In this document: positions 44,170-51,925 of the stretch, piece by piece
How the letters are laid out: each line of letters starts with the position of its first letter
How positions within the stretch are numbered: the first letter of the stretch is position 1
Assembly: GCF_011734195.1 (NCBI RefSeq)
Contig: NZ_JAANTH010000002.1
Location: 682,001-746,000, forward strand
Direction: 5' to 3'
DNA length: 64,000 nt
Source of the DNA: Halobacterium sp. R2-5
GTDB taxonomy: Archaea; Halobacteriota; Halobacteria; Halobacteriales; Halobacteriaceae
Notes under the pieces: model-generated
What the model was told of the DNA's origin: nothing
Seen by the model: the letters and a program-made list of their open reading frames with translations, nothing else
Database searches by the model: none
Made by a program: the position numbers and the translations under genes

Positions 44170-44646
44170 ATGGCGACTTTCGAGCGGGAGCTGCGGGTTC
44201 GCGCGCCGCTGTCCGAGGCCTGGGCGTTCCACTCCACCGAGGAGGGGTTGCTGGCGCTGACGCCGGCGTGGCTGAATCTCCGCGTCGAGCGCATCGAGCG
44301 CCCCGAGGGCGGCGGGGACAGCGACGTGCTGACGGAGGGCACGCGGATTCACGCGTCCGTCCGGCCGTTCGGCGTCGGGCCGCGGCAGGCGTGGGTATCG
44401 TACATCACGGAGCGCGAGGAGCGCGAGGACACCGCGTACTTCGTGGACGTGATGGAGGACGGGCCGTTCCCGGAGTGGGAGCACACGCACGCGCTGTACG
44501 CGGACGGCGAGCAGACGCTGCTGCGGGACCGCGTGAAGTACCGGACGCCCGCGGGCCGGCTCGGCGACGAGGCCGCACGCTTCGGGCTCGCGCCGATGTT
44601 CTGGTACCGCCACCGGAGAACCCGCGACATTCTCGACGGGCCGTAG
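44170..44646 (+). CDS. SRPBCC family ligand-binding protein
   Basis: 158 residues of the START/Bet v1-like fold: FERELRVRAPLSEAWAFHSTEEGLLALTP is the usual first strand and helices, followed by antiparallel strands (RQAWVSYITEREERED, FPEWEHTHALYADGEQTLLRDRVKY) and a C-terminal helix. Such proteins bind hydrophobic ligands or assist polyketide or ubiquinone-like cyclisation, and cannot be assigned a ligand here. It is preceded by a 46-base gap to the Lrp gene and followed by a flavoprotein gene with its own TATA element. Confidence 0.82.
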   Translation: MATFERELRVRAPLSEAWAFHSTEEGLLALTPAWLNLRVERIERPEGGGDSDVLTEGTRIHASVRPFGVGPRQAWVSYITEREEREDTAYFVDVMEDGPFPEWEHTHALYADGEQTLLRDRVKYRTPAGRLGDEAARFGLAPMFWYRHRRTRDILDGP

Positions 44647-44677
44647 CTTTATCGGTAGAGCGGGCGACTAGTGGCGT

Positions 44678-45232
44678 ATGACAGACGTCATCGTCGCCGG
44701 CGGGGGTCCCGCCGGCCTGGGCGCCGCCCTGTTCACCGCGAAGAACGACCTCGACACCGTCGTCTTCGACACCGACGAGACGTGGATGCACAAGGCCCAC
44801 CTCTACAACTACCTCGGCATCGAGTCCGTCGGGGGCACGGAGTTCGTGGAGGACAGCCGCGACCAGGTCGACGAGTTCGGCGTCGACCGCCGCCAGGGCG
44901 AGGAGGTCACGGGCGTCGAGCAGTCCGGTGACGGGTTCGCTGTGACGACCGACGACGACGAGTACGAGGCCGACTACGTCGTGCTCGCGACGGGCGCGAA
45001 CCGCGAGCTCGCCGAGGACCTCGGCTGTGCGTTTACGGACGAGGACGTCGTCGACGTGGACGTCGACATGGAGACCAGCGTCGACGACGCGTACGCGACG
45101 GGCGCGATGGTGCGCGCCGAGGAGTGGCAGGCCATCATCGCCGCGGGCGACGGCGCGGCGGCCGCGCTCAACATCCTCTCGAAGGAGAAAGGCGAGCACT
45201 TCCACGACTTCGACGTGCCGGACGAGGAGTAA
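44678..45232 (+). CDS. Short FAD-binding oxidoreductase lacking the NAD(P)H domain
   Basis: 184 residues. The FAD-binding DVIVAGGGPAGLGAALFTAK at the N-terminus and the second motif TSVDDAYATGAMVRAEEWQ near residues 128-147 are those of thioredoxin-reductase-like proteins, but the NAD(P)H domain (about 120 residues) is absent, as are the redox cysteines. ADYVVLATGA is the intervening strand. It resembles the FAD protein at 20566 in plan, without its helical tail. An electron donor other than bound NAD(P)H, or a sensing role, seems likely. A TATA element at 44647-44654 (CTTTATCG) lies 28 bases ahead of the ATG. Confidence 0.8.
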   Translation: MTDVIVAGGGPAGLGAALFTAKNDLDTVVFDTDETWMHKAHLYNYLGIESVGGTEFVEDSRDQVDEFGVDRRQGEEVTGVEQSGDGFAVTTDDDEYEADYVVLATGANRELAEDLGCAFTDEDVVDVDVDMETSVDDAYATGAMVRAEEWQAIIAAGDGAAAALNILSKEKGEHFHDFDVPDEE

Positions 45233-45318
45233 CGAGCGTCGAGTCGCGGTCGCAGTCTGTTTTCCGTCGGTCCGTGAGTCCAGTCGCGAGTGTCGCGGTC
45301 CTCACGCGACTGATTCTC

Positions 45319-45336
45319 GGCGGAGTTCGCTCCGCC
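45319..45336. terminator. Hairpin with TTCG loop ahead of the DICT gene
   Basis: GGCGGAG (45319-45325) and CTCCGCC (45330-45336) pair around TTCG, a very stable tetraloop in RNA. It lies between the flavoprotein stop and the TATA element (ATTTATGA, 45343-45350) of the next gene, so it may end the upstream transcript or be an operator. No T-run follows on the plus strand. Confidence 0.4.
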
Positions 45337-45374
45337 ACGCGGATTTATGAGGTGTCGCCGATACGGTGACAGCG

Positions 45375-46115
45375 ATGGCTGAGGACGCGCCCGCGCTGCC
45401 GGACATCGTCGACCAGGTCGACGAGCGCGCGCTCACGCTGACGCTGTACAACGTCGACGTGCCGCGGACCGCGCTCGGGGACGTCCAGTCGTACTTCGAC
45501 GTGCAGTCCGTGGACCTGCGGCGGGCCGCGACCGACGACGGCGTCCCGCGGAATTTCGTCGTGCTCCACGACGACGCCGAGTACGTCGCGGCGGCGTCGT
45601 TCGGCGAGCTCTACCGGGTCGTCCGCCCGGACTCGCCGCTCGTGACCGTGGACGACCCCGGCGACATCGAGTACCCGGACTTGCTCCGACACGTCGACCA
45701 GTCCGTGTTCACGAACTACGGCCGCGACCGGATGGTCGTCGCGTCCCGGGAAATCGAGTCCAGCGCCCACCAGTTCGGCGGGCGGCTGCACGCGGGCTTC
45801 CAGCGGCTGTCGAACCTCCGCCCGCAGTACGGCCTCTACGAGCGCCTCGCCGCGGCCGGCGTGGAGACCCACATCTACGGCCGGCCGAACTGGGACGTAC
45901 CGACGGACGCCCACCGGATCCACGCCTACGAGGACGGCGAAATCACGGACACCTGGTTCGTGGTGCTGGACGCCGACGCGGACGCGGACAAGCGCGCGCT
46001 GCTCGCGGAGGAACGCCAGGACGGCCAGTTCTTCGGCTTCTGGACGTTCGACGCGGACGTCGTCGACACGGTTCTCGCACGCCTCGAAGCGTTCCCGGCG
46101 ACGGGCCCCGCGTAG
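45375..46115 (+). CDS. DICT-domain sensory protein
   Basis: 246 residues that consist almost wholly of a DICT domain: ALTLTLYNVDVPRTAL, RNFVVLHDDAEYVAAASF, the SREIESSAHQFGGRLHAGFQRLS core and WFVVLDADADADKRALLAEERQ with FFGFWTFDAD. In other proteins the domain is attached to GGDEF, kinase or HTH modules and is thought to sense light or redox signals; here it stands alone. The ATG at 45375 is 28 bases after the TATA at 45343-45350, so it is preferred to the GTG at 45366. It converges with the thioesterase gene with no gap. Confidence 0.82.
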   Translation: MAEDAPALPDIVDQVDERALTLTLYNVDVPRTALGDVQSYFDVQSVDLRRAATDDGVPRNFVVLHDDAEYVAAASFGELYRVVRPDSPLVTVDDPGDIEYPDLLRHVDQSVFTNYGRDRMVVASREIESSAHQFGGRLHAGFQRLSNLRPQYGLYERLAAAGVETHIYGRPNWDVPTDAHRIHAYEDGEITDTWFVVLDADADADKRALLAEERQDGQFFGFWTFDADVVDTVLARLEAFPATGPA

Positions 46116-46514
46116 TCAGGCCTCGGCGGCCGCGAACGCGTCCCGCCACGACTCGGGGACCGGCCGACTCTCGCCAGTCTCCTCGTCGATGGTGACCTGT
46201 ACGGACTCGGCTTCGACGGCGACCGTCCCTTCGTCGCGGACCTCGTACGCCATCGTGAAACTCGACCCGCCGACGCCCGTGACGGCGACGGCGACCTCGA
46301 CCTCGTCGGCGTGCGCGACCGGCTGGTAGAAGTCCACGTCGAGGTGCGCGACGACCATCGAGAGGTCCTCGAACTCGAAGTCCGCGTGCTCGGCGAAGTA
46401 GTCCACGCGGGCCTCCTCGAGGTACGTGACGTAGGCGGCGTTGTTCACGTGCCCGAGGGTGTCGTGGTCCTGGTAGCGCACGTCGACGGCGGTCGCGAAC
46501 GGGAACTCGGTCAT
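46116..46514 (-). CDS. Acyl-CoA thioesterase, hotdog fold
   Basis: 132 residues. VRYQDHDTLGHVNNAAYVTYLEEARV contains the Asp (or Glu) and His residues of the 4-hydroxybenzoyl-CoA thioesterase/YbgC group (shown in part), and VVAHLDVDFYQPVAHADEVEV is the typical core strand-turn. Such enzymes hydrolyse acyl-CoA; the physiological substrate in haloarchaea is unknown. It follows the XPB helicase gene by 43 bases on the same strand and may share its transcript, without functional connection. Its TCA stop abuts the DICT gene stop. Confidence 0.88.
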   Translation of the reverse strand: MTEFPFATAVDVRYQDHDTLGHVNNAAYVTYLEEARVDYFAEHADFEFEDLSMVVAHLDVDFYQPVAHADEVEVAVAVTGVGGSSFTMAYEVRDEGTVAVEAESVQVTIDEETGESRPVPESWRDAFAAAEA

Positions 46515-46557
46515 CGTCGGAAGTCCGCTCGCCGGCCGCTTGAAGCCCGCGATTCAC

Positions 46558-48372
46558 TCAGTCCTCGCTGCCGACCGCCTGCTCGCTGCCGGACTCCGTG
46601 ACGCGGACGCCCTTCGCGGCGAGGTGGCGCATCCGGCTGCGGGCGTCGTCCTCCTCCTCGGTGCCGCGGGTCGCGAGCACGAACAGCAGCGATTGACCGC
46701 CCGGACGCATCGTCCGGCCGGCGCGCTGGGCGCCCTGCCGGCGGCTGCCGCCGAGTCCGGACGCGACGATCGCGAGCTCGGCGTCCGGCAGGTCGATGCC
46801 CTCGTCGCCGATGCGGGAGACGACGAGCGTGTCCAGCGCGCCCGTGCGGAACCGGTCGAACAGCGCTTCGCGCTCGGCGTGGCGGGTCTCCCCGCTGACG
46901 AACGGCGCGTCGATGGCCTCGGAGAGGCGCTCGCCCTGTTCGAGGTAGTCGACGAACACGAGCGCCTGCTTGTCGCCGTGCTGGCGCAGCAAGTGCTCCA
47001 CCTCCTCGTCTTTCGCGGGGTTCTCCGCGGCGAGGCGGCGGCGCGTGTGCCCGCTCTCGGCGGCGTACTCGTAGCGCGCGTCGTCGTCGCGCCACGGCAC
47101 GTACCGAATCTCGACGGTGGGCTCCGCGACGTAGCCCGCGTCGAACAGTGCGTCCCAGTCCGTGCCGATGGGCGGCCCGATGAGCGTGTAGATGTCCGCC
47201 TCCTTGTCGTCCTCGCGGACGGGGGTCGCGGAGAGCCCGAGGCGGTGCTTGCTCTGGAGGTCCGCCGAGCGCCGGAACACCTCGCTCGGGATGTGGTGGG
47301 CCTCGTCGTAGACGATGAGACCCCACTCGCGGTCGTCGAAGACGTGGCGGTGGCGGTCCATCCCCGCGGTCTGGTAGGTCGCGATGGTGACGGGGCGGAC
47401 TTCCTTCGTGCCGCCGTGGTACTCGCCGATCTGGTCGCGTTCGAGGCTGGTGTGCGCGAGCAGCTCCTCGCGCCACTGGCTCGCGAGCTCGCGGCTCGGC
47501 ACCAGGATCAGCGTCTCGCCGCCGACGGCTTCGAGGACGCCCATCGCGGCGACGGTCTTCCCCGAGCCCGGCGGCCCGACGAGCACGCCCGAACTCGCGT
47601 CCACGAAGCGCTCCACCCAGTCGGTCTGGTAGTCCCGGAGGTCGAGGTCGAGGTCGACGTCCAGCGGCTCGCCGGTCTCGAGGTCGCGGTCGTCCTGCAC
47701 GGGGTAGCCGGCCTCGTAGAGCGTGCGCTTCAGCTCCGCGACCTTGTTTTCGGCGACCCACGCCTCCGTGTCCGAGATCGGCGCGCGAATCACGTCGTCG
47801 CCGAGGTGCTGGTCGGCGACGTTCCCCAGCAGGCTCTCTGTCTTCGCTTCGAGGACGACGTAGCCGTCCTCGTGCGTGACGAGGCGGAACCGCGTCGCGC
47901 GCGTCCACTGCTCTTCCACCCAGTCTTTGAGGCCGGGGCAGTCCCGCGGCAGCACCTCGTCCATCGCCGCGAGCAAGTCGTCGAGGCTCTCGAACGGCGC
48001 CGCCCACACGTCCTCCTCGCGGACGACGTACCGGTAGCTCCCCGTCCGCGTGGTGTCCGCGAGGTGCGCGAACCGCGACAGCTGCGCGCGCGTGAACTGC
48101 GCGGGCTGGTCGACGACGATTTCCCTGCGGTCCGGGAACGGCACGACCCGCTCGCGGTCCGTGAGTTCCAGCCAGTCCCGCGGATACCACACGACGGGGT
48201 CGTTCTCCACGTCCGCGCGCTCCACGTCGCCCGCCTCGGCGAGCTCCGCGAGCGCGTCGGCGGCCTCAGCCTGCGTGCAGTCGAGCTCCCGGGCGACCTG
48301 CGCTGCGGTCGCGACCGGCCGACCCGCGGCTTCGAGGGCGTCGTGGAACGCCTCCTTGGAGATGTCGGTCAC
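46558..48372 (-). CDS. XPB/Rad25-type DNA helicase
   Basis: 604 residues, superfamily 2. The helicase core is complete: LRDYQTDWVERF, Walker A LVGPPGSGKTVAAMG (about residues 265-279), DEAHHIPSE, SATPV, VFVDYLEQGERL, and motif VI QRAGRTMRPGG. About 240 residues precede the core; residues 5-55 (KEAFHDALEAAGRPVATAAQVARELDCTQAEAADAL in part) look like a winged helix-turn-helix. XPB opens DNA at damage or during transcription in eukaryotes; archaeal versions are implicated in nucleotide excision repair with Bax1, which is not in this window. Haloarchaea often have two XPB paralogues; this is the long one. Confidence 0.92.
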   Translation of the reverse strand: MTDISKEAFHDALEAAGRPVATAAQVARELDCTQAEAADALAELAEAGDVERADVENDPVVWYPRDWLELTDRERVVPFPDRREIVVDQPAQFTRAQLSRFAHLADTTRTGSYRYVVREEDVWAAPFESLDDLLAAMDEVLPRDCPGLKDWVEEQWTRATRFRLVTHEDGYVVLEAKTESLLGNVADQHLGDDVIRAPISDTEAWVAENKVAELKRTLYEAGYPVQDDRDLETGEPLDVDLDLDLRDYQTDWVERFVDASSGVLVGPPGSGKTVAAMGVLEAVGGETLILVPSRELASQWREELLAHTSLERDQIGEYHGGTKEVRPVTIATYQTAGMDRHRHVFDDREWGLIVYDEAHHIPSEVFRRSADLQSKHRLGLSATPVREDDKEADIYTLIGPPIGTDWDALFDAGYVAEPTVEIRYVPWRDDDARYEYAAESGHTRRRLAAENPAKDEEVEHLLRQHGDKQALVFVDYLEQGERLSEAIDAPFVSGETRHAEREALFDRFRTGALDTLVVSRIGDEGIDLPDAELAIVASGLGGSRRQGAQRAGRTMRPGGQSLLFVLATRGTEEEDDARSRMRHLAAKGVRVTESGSEQAVGSED

Positions 48373-48417
48373 TACACCGGGGTAAGGCGCGCGCGAAAAA
48401 ACGGGTTTCGAGTCCGA

Positions 48418-50352
48418 TCAGTCGTCGGCGGACGCCGCGCCGCTCGCGGAGACGCCGGTGCCGGGACCGAGGTCGATGCCGAGCTCGTCGAGCTTCTCGT
48501 CGGGGACGACGCCGTCGACCCAGCCGCGGTCCTGGTAGTACTCGTCTTTCATCGCGTCGAGCTCGCAGAGCTCGCCCTCGATGCCGCCGCCCGCGGGTAC
48601 CGCGTCCTCGGCGCCCTCCACGAAGCGGTCCGGGAGGGTGTCGTCGTCGCCGTCGAAGCCCGCGAGGTTGTTGTAGTAGCGTTCGAGGTTGTAGATGCGC
48701 TCGCCGGCTTCCAGGAGCTCGTCCTCGTCGACCGAGCGGCCGGTCATGCCGTTGTACTGGTCGATGTACTCGTCGACGCCCTCCGCGAACGCGTTGAACT
48801 TGCAGATGTCGAAGGAGTCCGAGATGGCGTGGAGGTCCTGGAAGGTCGCGGTGAGCTCGCCCTTGCCCTCCCAGTCGGTCGGGTCGACCTTCTCCGGGAT
48901 GCCGAGAATCTCGGCTGCGGGCGTGTACCCGCGGAGGTGGCAGCCGCCGCGGTTCGAGGTGGCGTACCCGATGCCCATGCCTTTGAGGCCGCGCGGGTCG
49001 TACGCCGCGATGGCCTGGCCCTTGACGTCGAGGCGGCAGTCCTGAGCGTCGAGTGCCCCTGCGGCGCGCTTCTGGCCCTCCGCGAGCGTGTCCGCGAGGT
49101 CGCCGTCGCGCTCGCCGATCTTCTCGATCATCTCGGTCATCGCGTCGATGTCACCCCAGTCGATGCCGGCGTCGTCGTCGACGTAGCCCTTCTCGGTGGC
49201 TTCCATCGCGAACGCGAGCATGTTCCCGGTCTCGATGCTGTCGATGCCGATGTCGTTACACCGGTCCATCATGACCGCGATCATGTCGCGGTCGTCGTTC
49301 ATGGAGTTCGGCCCGAGCGCCCACGCGGGCTCGTACTCGTAGGACTCCATGCGGACGTTGAGGTCCTGGCCCTTGTGGTGGACGTCGACTTCGACTTCCT
49401 TCTTGCAGGCGACCGGGCAGGAGTGACACGTCGGGTCGTCGACGAGGATGTTCTCCTCGACGTTCTCCCCGGAGACCTTCTCGGAGTCGATGTTCGGCTC
49501 GTCGGGCTCCGCTTCCGCCTCGGTGCTCGTGGAGGTGAAGCGGCCGTTCCGGGTGGGGAGGCCCTCCATCTCCTCGGTGAGGTTCATCAGGACGTTCGTC
49601 CCGTAGACGGAGAGCCCGCCCTCGTTGGGTGCGGTGACGTCGGACTCCTGGATCGCCTGCATCGCGGCCTTGTGGCCGTTCATGAACGTCTCGCGGTCGG
49701 CGGGCTTGGGCATCTCCGTGGAGGATTTGACGACGACCGCTTTGAGGTTCTTCGACCCCATGACGGCGCCCGTGCCGCCCCGGCCGGAGGCGCGGTCGTC
49801 CTCGTTGATGATGCAGCCGTACCGGACCTCGTTCTCGCCGCCCGGCCCGATGGCCATCGCGGAGAGGTTCTTGCCGTACGCGCCCTCGACTTCCTCCTCG
49901 AGGGTGTCGATGGTGTCGTGGATGCCCTCCCCCCAGAGGTGGCTGGCGTCCCGGAGTTCGAGTTCGCCGTCCTCGACGACCGCGTAGACGGGCTCGTCTG
50001 CTTTCCCCTCGAACAGGAGGCCGTCGAAGCCCGCCCACTTGAGGCGCGCACCGCTCCACCCCCCGTGGTGGGAGTCAGTGACGGTGTCCGTCAGCGGGGA
50101 CTTCGTCACGACCGCGATGCGGCCGCTCATCGGCGTCTGCGTGCCCGTCAGCGGGCCGGTCATGAACGCGAGGAGGTTCTCCTCGGAGAGCGGCTCGACG
50201 TCCGGGCCGTTCTCGAAGACGTACTTCACGCCGAGGCCGCGCGCGCCGATGTACTTGCGCGCGTCCTCGTCGTCGATGCTCTCGTAGTCGACGTCGCCCG
50301 CGCCGAGGTCTACGCGCGCGACGTTGTCTCGGAATCCACCTAGGTCAGTCAT
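48418..50352 (-). CDS. Aldehyde ferredoxin oxidoreductase family protein
   Basis: 644 residues, a tungsten- or molybdenum-bis-pterin enzyme. The N-terminal domain (VARVDLGAGDVDYESI, ARKYIGARGLGVKYV, LLAFMTGPLTGTQTPMSGR) is typical, as are SHHGGWSGARLKWAGFDGLLFEG for pterin binding, the cluster ligands CHSCPVAC near residue 310 and the fourth Cys in FDICKFNAF. The subfamily substrate is uncertain; it may oxidise aldehydes or act on another carbonyl. The ATG at 50352 follows a divergent promoter region shared with the small protein at 50540. Tungsten cofactor synthesis is consistent with moaA at 33.9 kb and the MoaD-like genes nearby. Confidence 0.93.
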   Translation of the reverse strand: MTDLGGFRDNVARVDLGAGDVDYESIDDEDARKYIGARGLGVKYVFENGPDVEPLSEENLLAFMTGPLTGTQTPMSGRIAVVTKSPLTDTVTDSHHGGWSGARLKWAGFDGLLFEGKADEPVYAVVEDGELELRDASHLWGEGIHDTIDTLEEEVEGAYGKNLSAMAIGPGGENEVRYGCIINEDDRASGRGGTGAVMGSKNLKAVVVKSSTEMPKPADRETFMNGHKAAMQAIQESDVTAPNEGGLSVYGTNVLMNLTEEMEGLPTRNGRFTSTSTEAEAEPDEPNIDSEKVSGENVEENILVDDPTCHSCPVACKKEVEVDVHHKGQDLNVRMESYEYEPAWALGPNSMNDDRDMIAVMMDRCNDIGIDSIETGNMLAFAMEATEKGYVDDDAGIDWGDIDAMTEMIEKIGERDGDLADTLAEGQKRAAGALDAQDCRLDVKGQAIAAYDPRGLKGMGIGYATSNRGGCHLRGYTPAAEILGIPEKVDPTDWEGKGELTATFQDLHAISDSFDICKFNAFAEGVDEYIDQYNGMTGRSVDEDELLEAGERIYNLERYYNNLAGFDGDDDTLPDRFVEGAEDAVPAGGGIEGELCELDAMKDEYYQDRGWVDGVVPDEKLDELGIDLGPGTGVSASGAASADD

Positions 50353-50508
50353 AAGTTGTGTTCTATCGTTACATACGGACTGTTCCCCGATAGTGATTCC
50401 CACGTCGACGTAACTTATTTCGGTTACAATCGGGATTCTTCCGGGGTCGCTGTACCGGGGCCGACTGCCGCTCGGCCCCGCTCCGTCTCGGGGTTCCGGC
50501 GGCGGGAG

Positions 50509-50517
50509 CTTTATGCT
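50509..50517 (+). promoter_or_regulatory. TATA element of the SAMP-like gene cluster
   Basis: CTTTATGCT lies with its centre 27 bases upstream of the ATG at 50540, the optimal spacing for a leaderless haloarchaeal transcript, and excludes the in-frame ATG at 50513, which lies within this element. Confidence 0.55.
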
Positions 50518-50539
50518 CGTCGCCACGCCACGTGCCACC

Positions 50540-50926
50540 ATGGAGACGGTGTCACTCGGCGTCCCGGAACCGATTCTCGACGCGCTGCCCGCCGACAGCG
50601 AGGACACGCGCAAGGACATGCAGCAGGCGGTCGCGGGCTGGGAGCGCCGGCTCAACGACGCCATCGAGTCGGCCGACTCCGAGGAGGAAGCGGTCTCGTA
50701 CGTCGTCGACGCCGTCGAGCGCTTGGAGTCGCGCCTGGAGCGCTTCGACGAGTTCGTCCCGGAGCTCCGCGCGTGGGGGCAATCCCCGATCTACGCGATC
50801 TCGTGGCGGAACCTCTACGCCGAACTGATCGCTCAGCTCTACGACCACGACGAGCTCGGCGCGGCGCTGGACCGCGAGCGGAACCAGCGCCTCGTCGAGG
50901 ACGGAATCAGGTTCGGGAACGCATGA
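50540..50926 (+). CDS. Small alpha-helical protein upstream of the SAMP-like gene
   Basis: 128 residues, mostly helical and acidic (PEPILDALPADSEDTRKDMQQA, AVSYVVDAVERLESRLERFDE), with a more hydrophobic WGQSPIYAISWRNLYAELIAQLY segment near residues 83-105. No known motif. The ATG at 50540 was chosen because the in-frame ATG at 50513 overlaps a TATA element 27 bases ahead of it. Its stop overlaps the start of the ubiquitin-like gene by four bases, so it is coupled with that gene and may act with it; it is divergent from the AOR gene. Function unknown. Confidence 0.75.
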   Translation: METVSLGVPEPILDALPADSEDTRKDMQQAVAGWERRLNDAIESADSEEEAVSYVVDAVERLESRLERFDEFVPELRAWGQSPIYAISWRNLYAELIAQLYDHDELGAALDRERNQRLVEDGIRFGNA

Positions 50927-51207
50927 ACGTCGAACTGCGCTTCTTCGCGACGTTCCGGCAGGCCGTCGGCACGAAGGTCGTCGAGCGCGAGTACGACGAC
51001 GGGACGACGGTCGGGGACGTGCTCCGCGAACTCGAAGCCGAGTACGACGGCCTCGACGGCCAGCTCGTGGAGAACGGCGGGCTCCGTCCGCACATCAACG
51101 TGCTGAAGAGCGGGCGCGAGGTGCTCCACCTCGACGGGATGGAGACAGAGCTCGCGGACGGCGACAGCCTCAGCATCTTCCCGCCGGTCGCGGGCGGCCG
51201 CCGATGA
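50923..51207 (+). CDS. Ubiquitin-like small archaeal modifier / MoaD family protein
   Basis: 94 residues with a beta-grasp fold (VELRFFATFRQAVGTKVVE, VGDVLRELEAEYDGL, HINVLKSGREV, DGDSLSIFPPVAGG). It is closest in pattern to the haloarchaeal modifier SAMP3, which both acts as MoaD in molybdopterin synthesis and conjugates to proteins. The functional C-terminus should end in Gly-Gly; here Gly91-Gly92 is followed by Arg-Arg, so activation would need removal of two residues or the extra residues would block it. Start overlaps the preceding gene (ATGA) and the stop overlaps the next, all translationally coupled. Confidence 0.85.
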   Translation: MNVELRFFATFRQAVGTKVVEREYDDGTTVGDVLRELEAEYDGLDGQLVENGGLRPHINVLKSGREVLHLDGMETELADGDSLSIFPPVAGGRR

Positions 51208-51470
51208 GGCGCCGCAAAGAGTTCCGCGGCATCTCCGTGCGCCTCGCGCGGAACTACCTGGAGAGCCTCGGCGGCACCGTCGTCGACGACGACACCGTGG
51301 AGGGCGACGGCTGGCGCGCGGAGCTCTCCGCGGAGAAGGTCGCAATCGGCCCGAGTCTCGAACTCACGGAGGTCACCGTGGACTTCGAGGCCGACGACGA
51401 CTTCGGCGACGCGGCGTTCGAGCAGCTGATCGAGGACTTCTCGCAGAAGGCGATGCGCGCGGGCGGCTAG
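51204..51470 (+). CDS. Small protein coupled to the SAMP-like gene (DUF1952-like)
   Basis: 88 residues: a basic N-terminus (RRRKEFRGISVRLARNYLESLGG) followed by alternating strands (WRAELSAEKVAIGPSLELTEVTVDF) and an acidic helical end (AAFEQLIEDFSQKAMRAG). The pattern is like DUF1952, a domain found fused C-terminal to MoaD-like proteins in some bacteria, which fits its position right after the MoaD-like gene with a four-base overlap. I hold this only as a resemblance. It may bind or guard the modifier. The stop overlaps that of the convergent gene in a CTAG. Confidence 0.72.
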   Translation: MRRRKEFRGISVRLARNYLESLGGTVVDDDTVEGDGWRAELSAEKVAIGPSLELTEVTVDFEADDDFGDAAFEQLIEDFSQKAMRAGG

Positions 51471-51826
51471 CGGTCGACGGTTTCGAGGCTGTCGATCAGT
51501 CGCCGGGAGAACTCGACTTCGGTGAGGTCGCCGTCAGCGAGCGCGACGAACCACGCTTCTTCGGCCCGCCAGCTCCCGAGCGGGTCGTCGTCGAGGTCCG
51601 TCACCGTGGCTTCGACGCTGCGCACGGGCCAGTCGCGTCGGTCGAACAGTTTCCGGAAGTCGTTGACGACGTCCCCGACCTGCTGGTGGGGAATCTCGCC
51701 GTTCGCGTCGGCGGCGGCGGACTGGTAGGTGAGGTGGTAGCCGTCGTCGTCGACGGCGACCTCCCGGAGGTAGCAGCCGTGGTTCGTGAGCCGGGATTCG
51801 AGCGCGAACTCGCTGTCCTCGTCCAT
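51467..51826 (-). CDS. Haloarchaeal protein of unknown function
   Basis: 119 residues, acidic. Beta-rich middle (GCYLREVAVDDDGYHLTYQSA) and two helical parts (VGDVVNDFRKLFDRRDW and EVEFSRRLIDSLETVD). No signal, membrane helix or cysteines beyond one. I chose the ATG at 51826 as the first Met giving a compact acidic protein; a much longer open frame above it is antisense to the MoaD-like gene and is not a gene. It converges on the DUF1952-like gene with overlapping stops and is divergent from the MoaD-like gene. Confidence 0.7.
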   Translation of the reverse strand: MDEDSEFALESRLTNHGCYLREVAVDDDGYHLTYQSAAADANGEIPHQQVGDVVNDFRKLFDRRDWPVRSVEATVTDLDDDPLGSWRAEEAWFVALADGDLTEVEFSRRLIDSLETVDR

Positions 51827-51925
51827 CGTCGGCACGTCGTCGGGCAGCGGGATAGACGTTTTCCCCCAACTCGAGGCGAACACGTTCGGGGCGGTGTTTA
51901 GGCGTGCGGGCGCCGAACTACCGGT

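Noticed and set aside
46540-50343. A 1267-codon open frame antisense to XPB and the AOR gene
   Set aside because: It spans two real genes on the other strand and shows no motif; its composition is that of complemented third positions.
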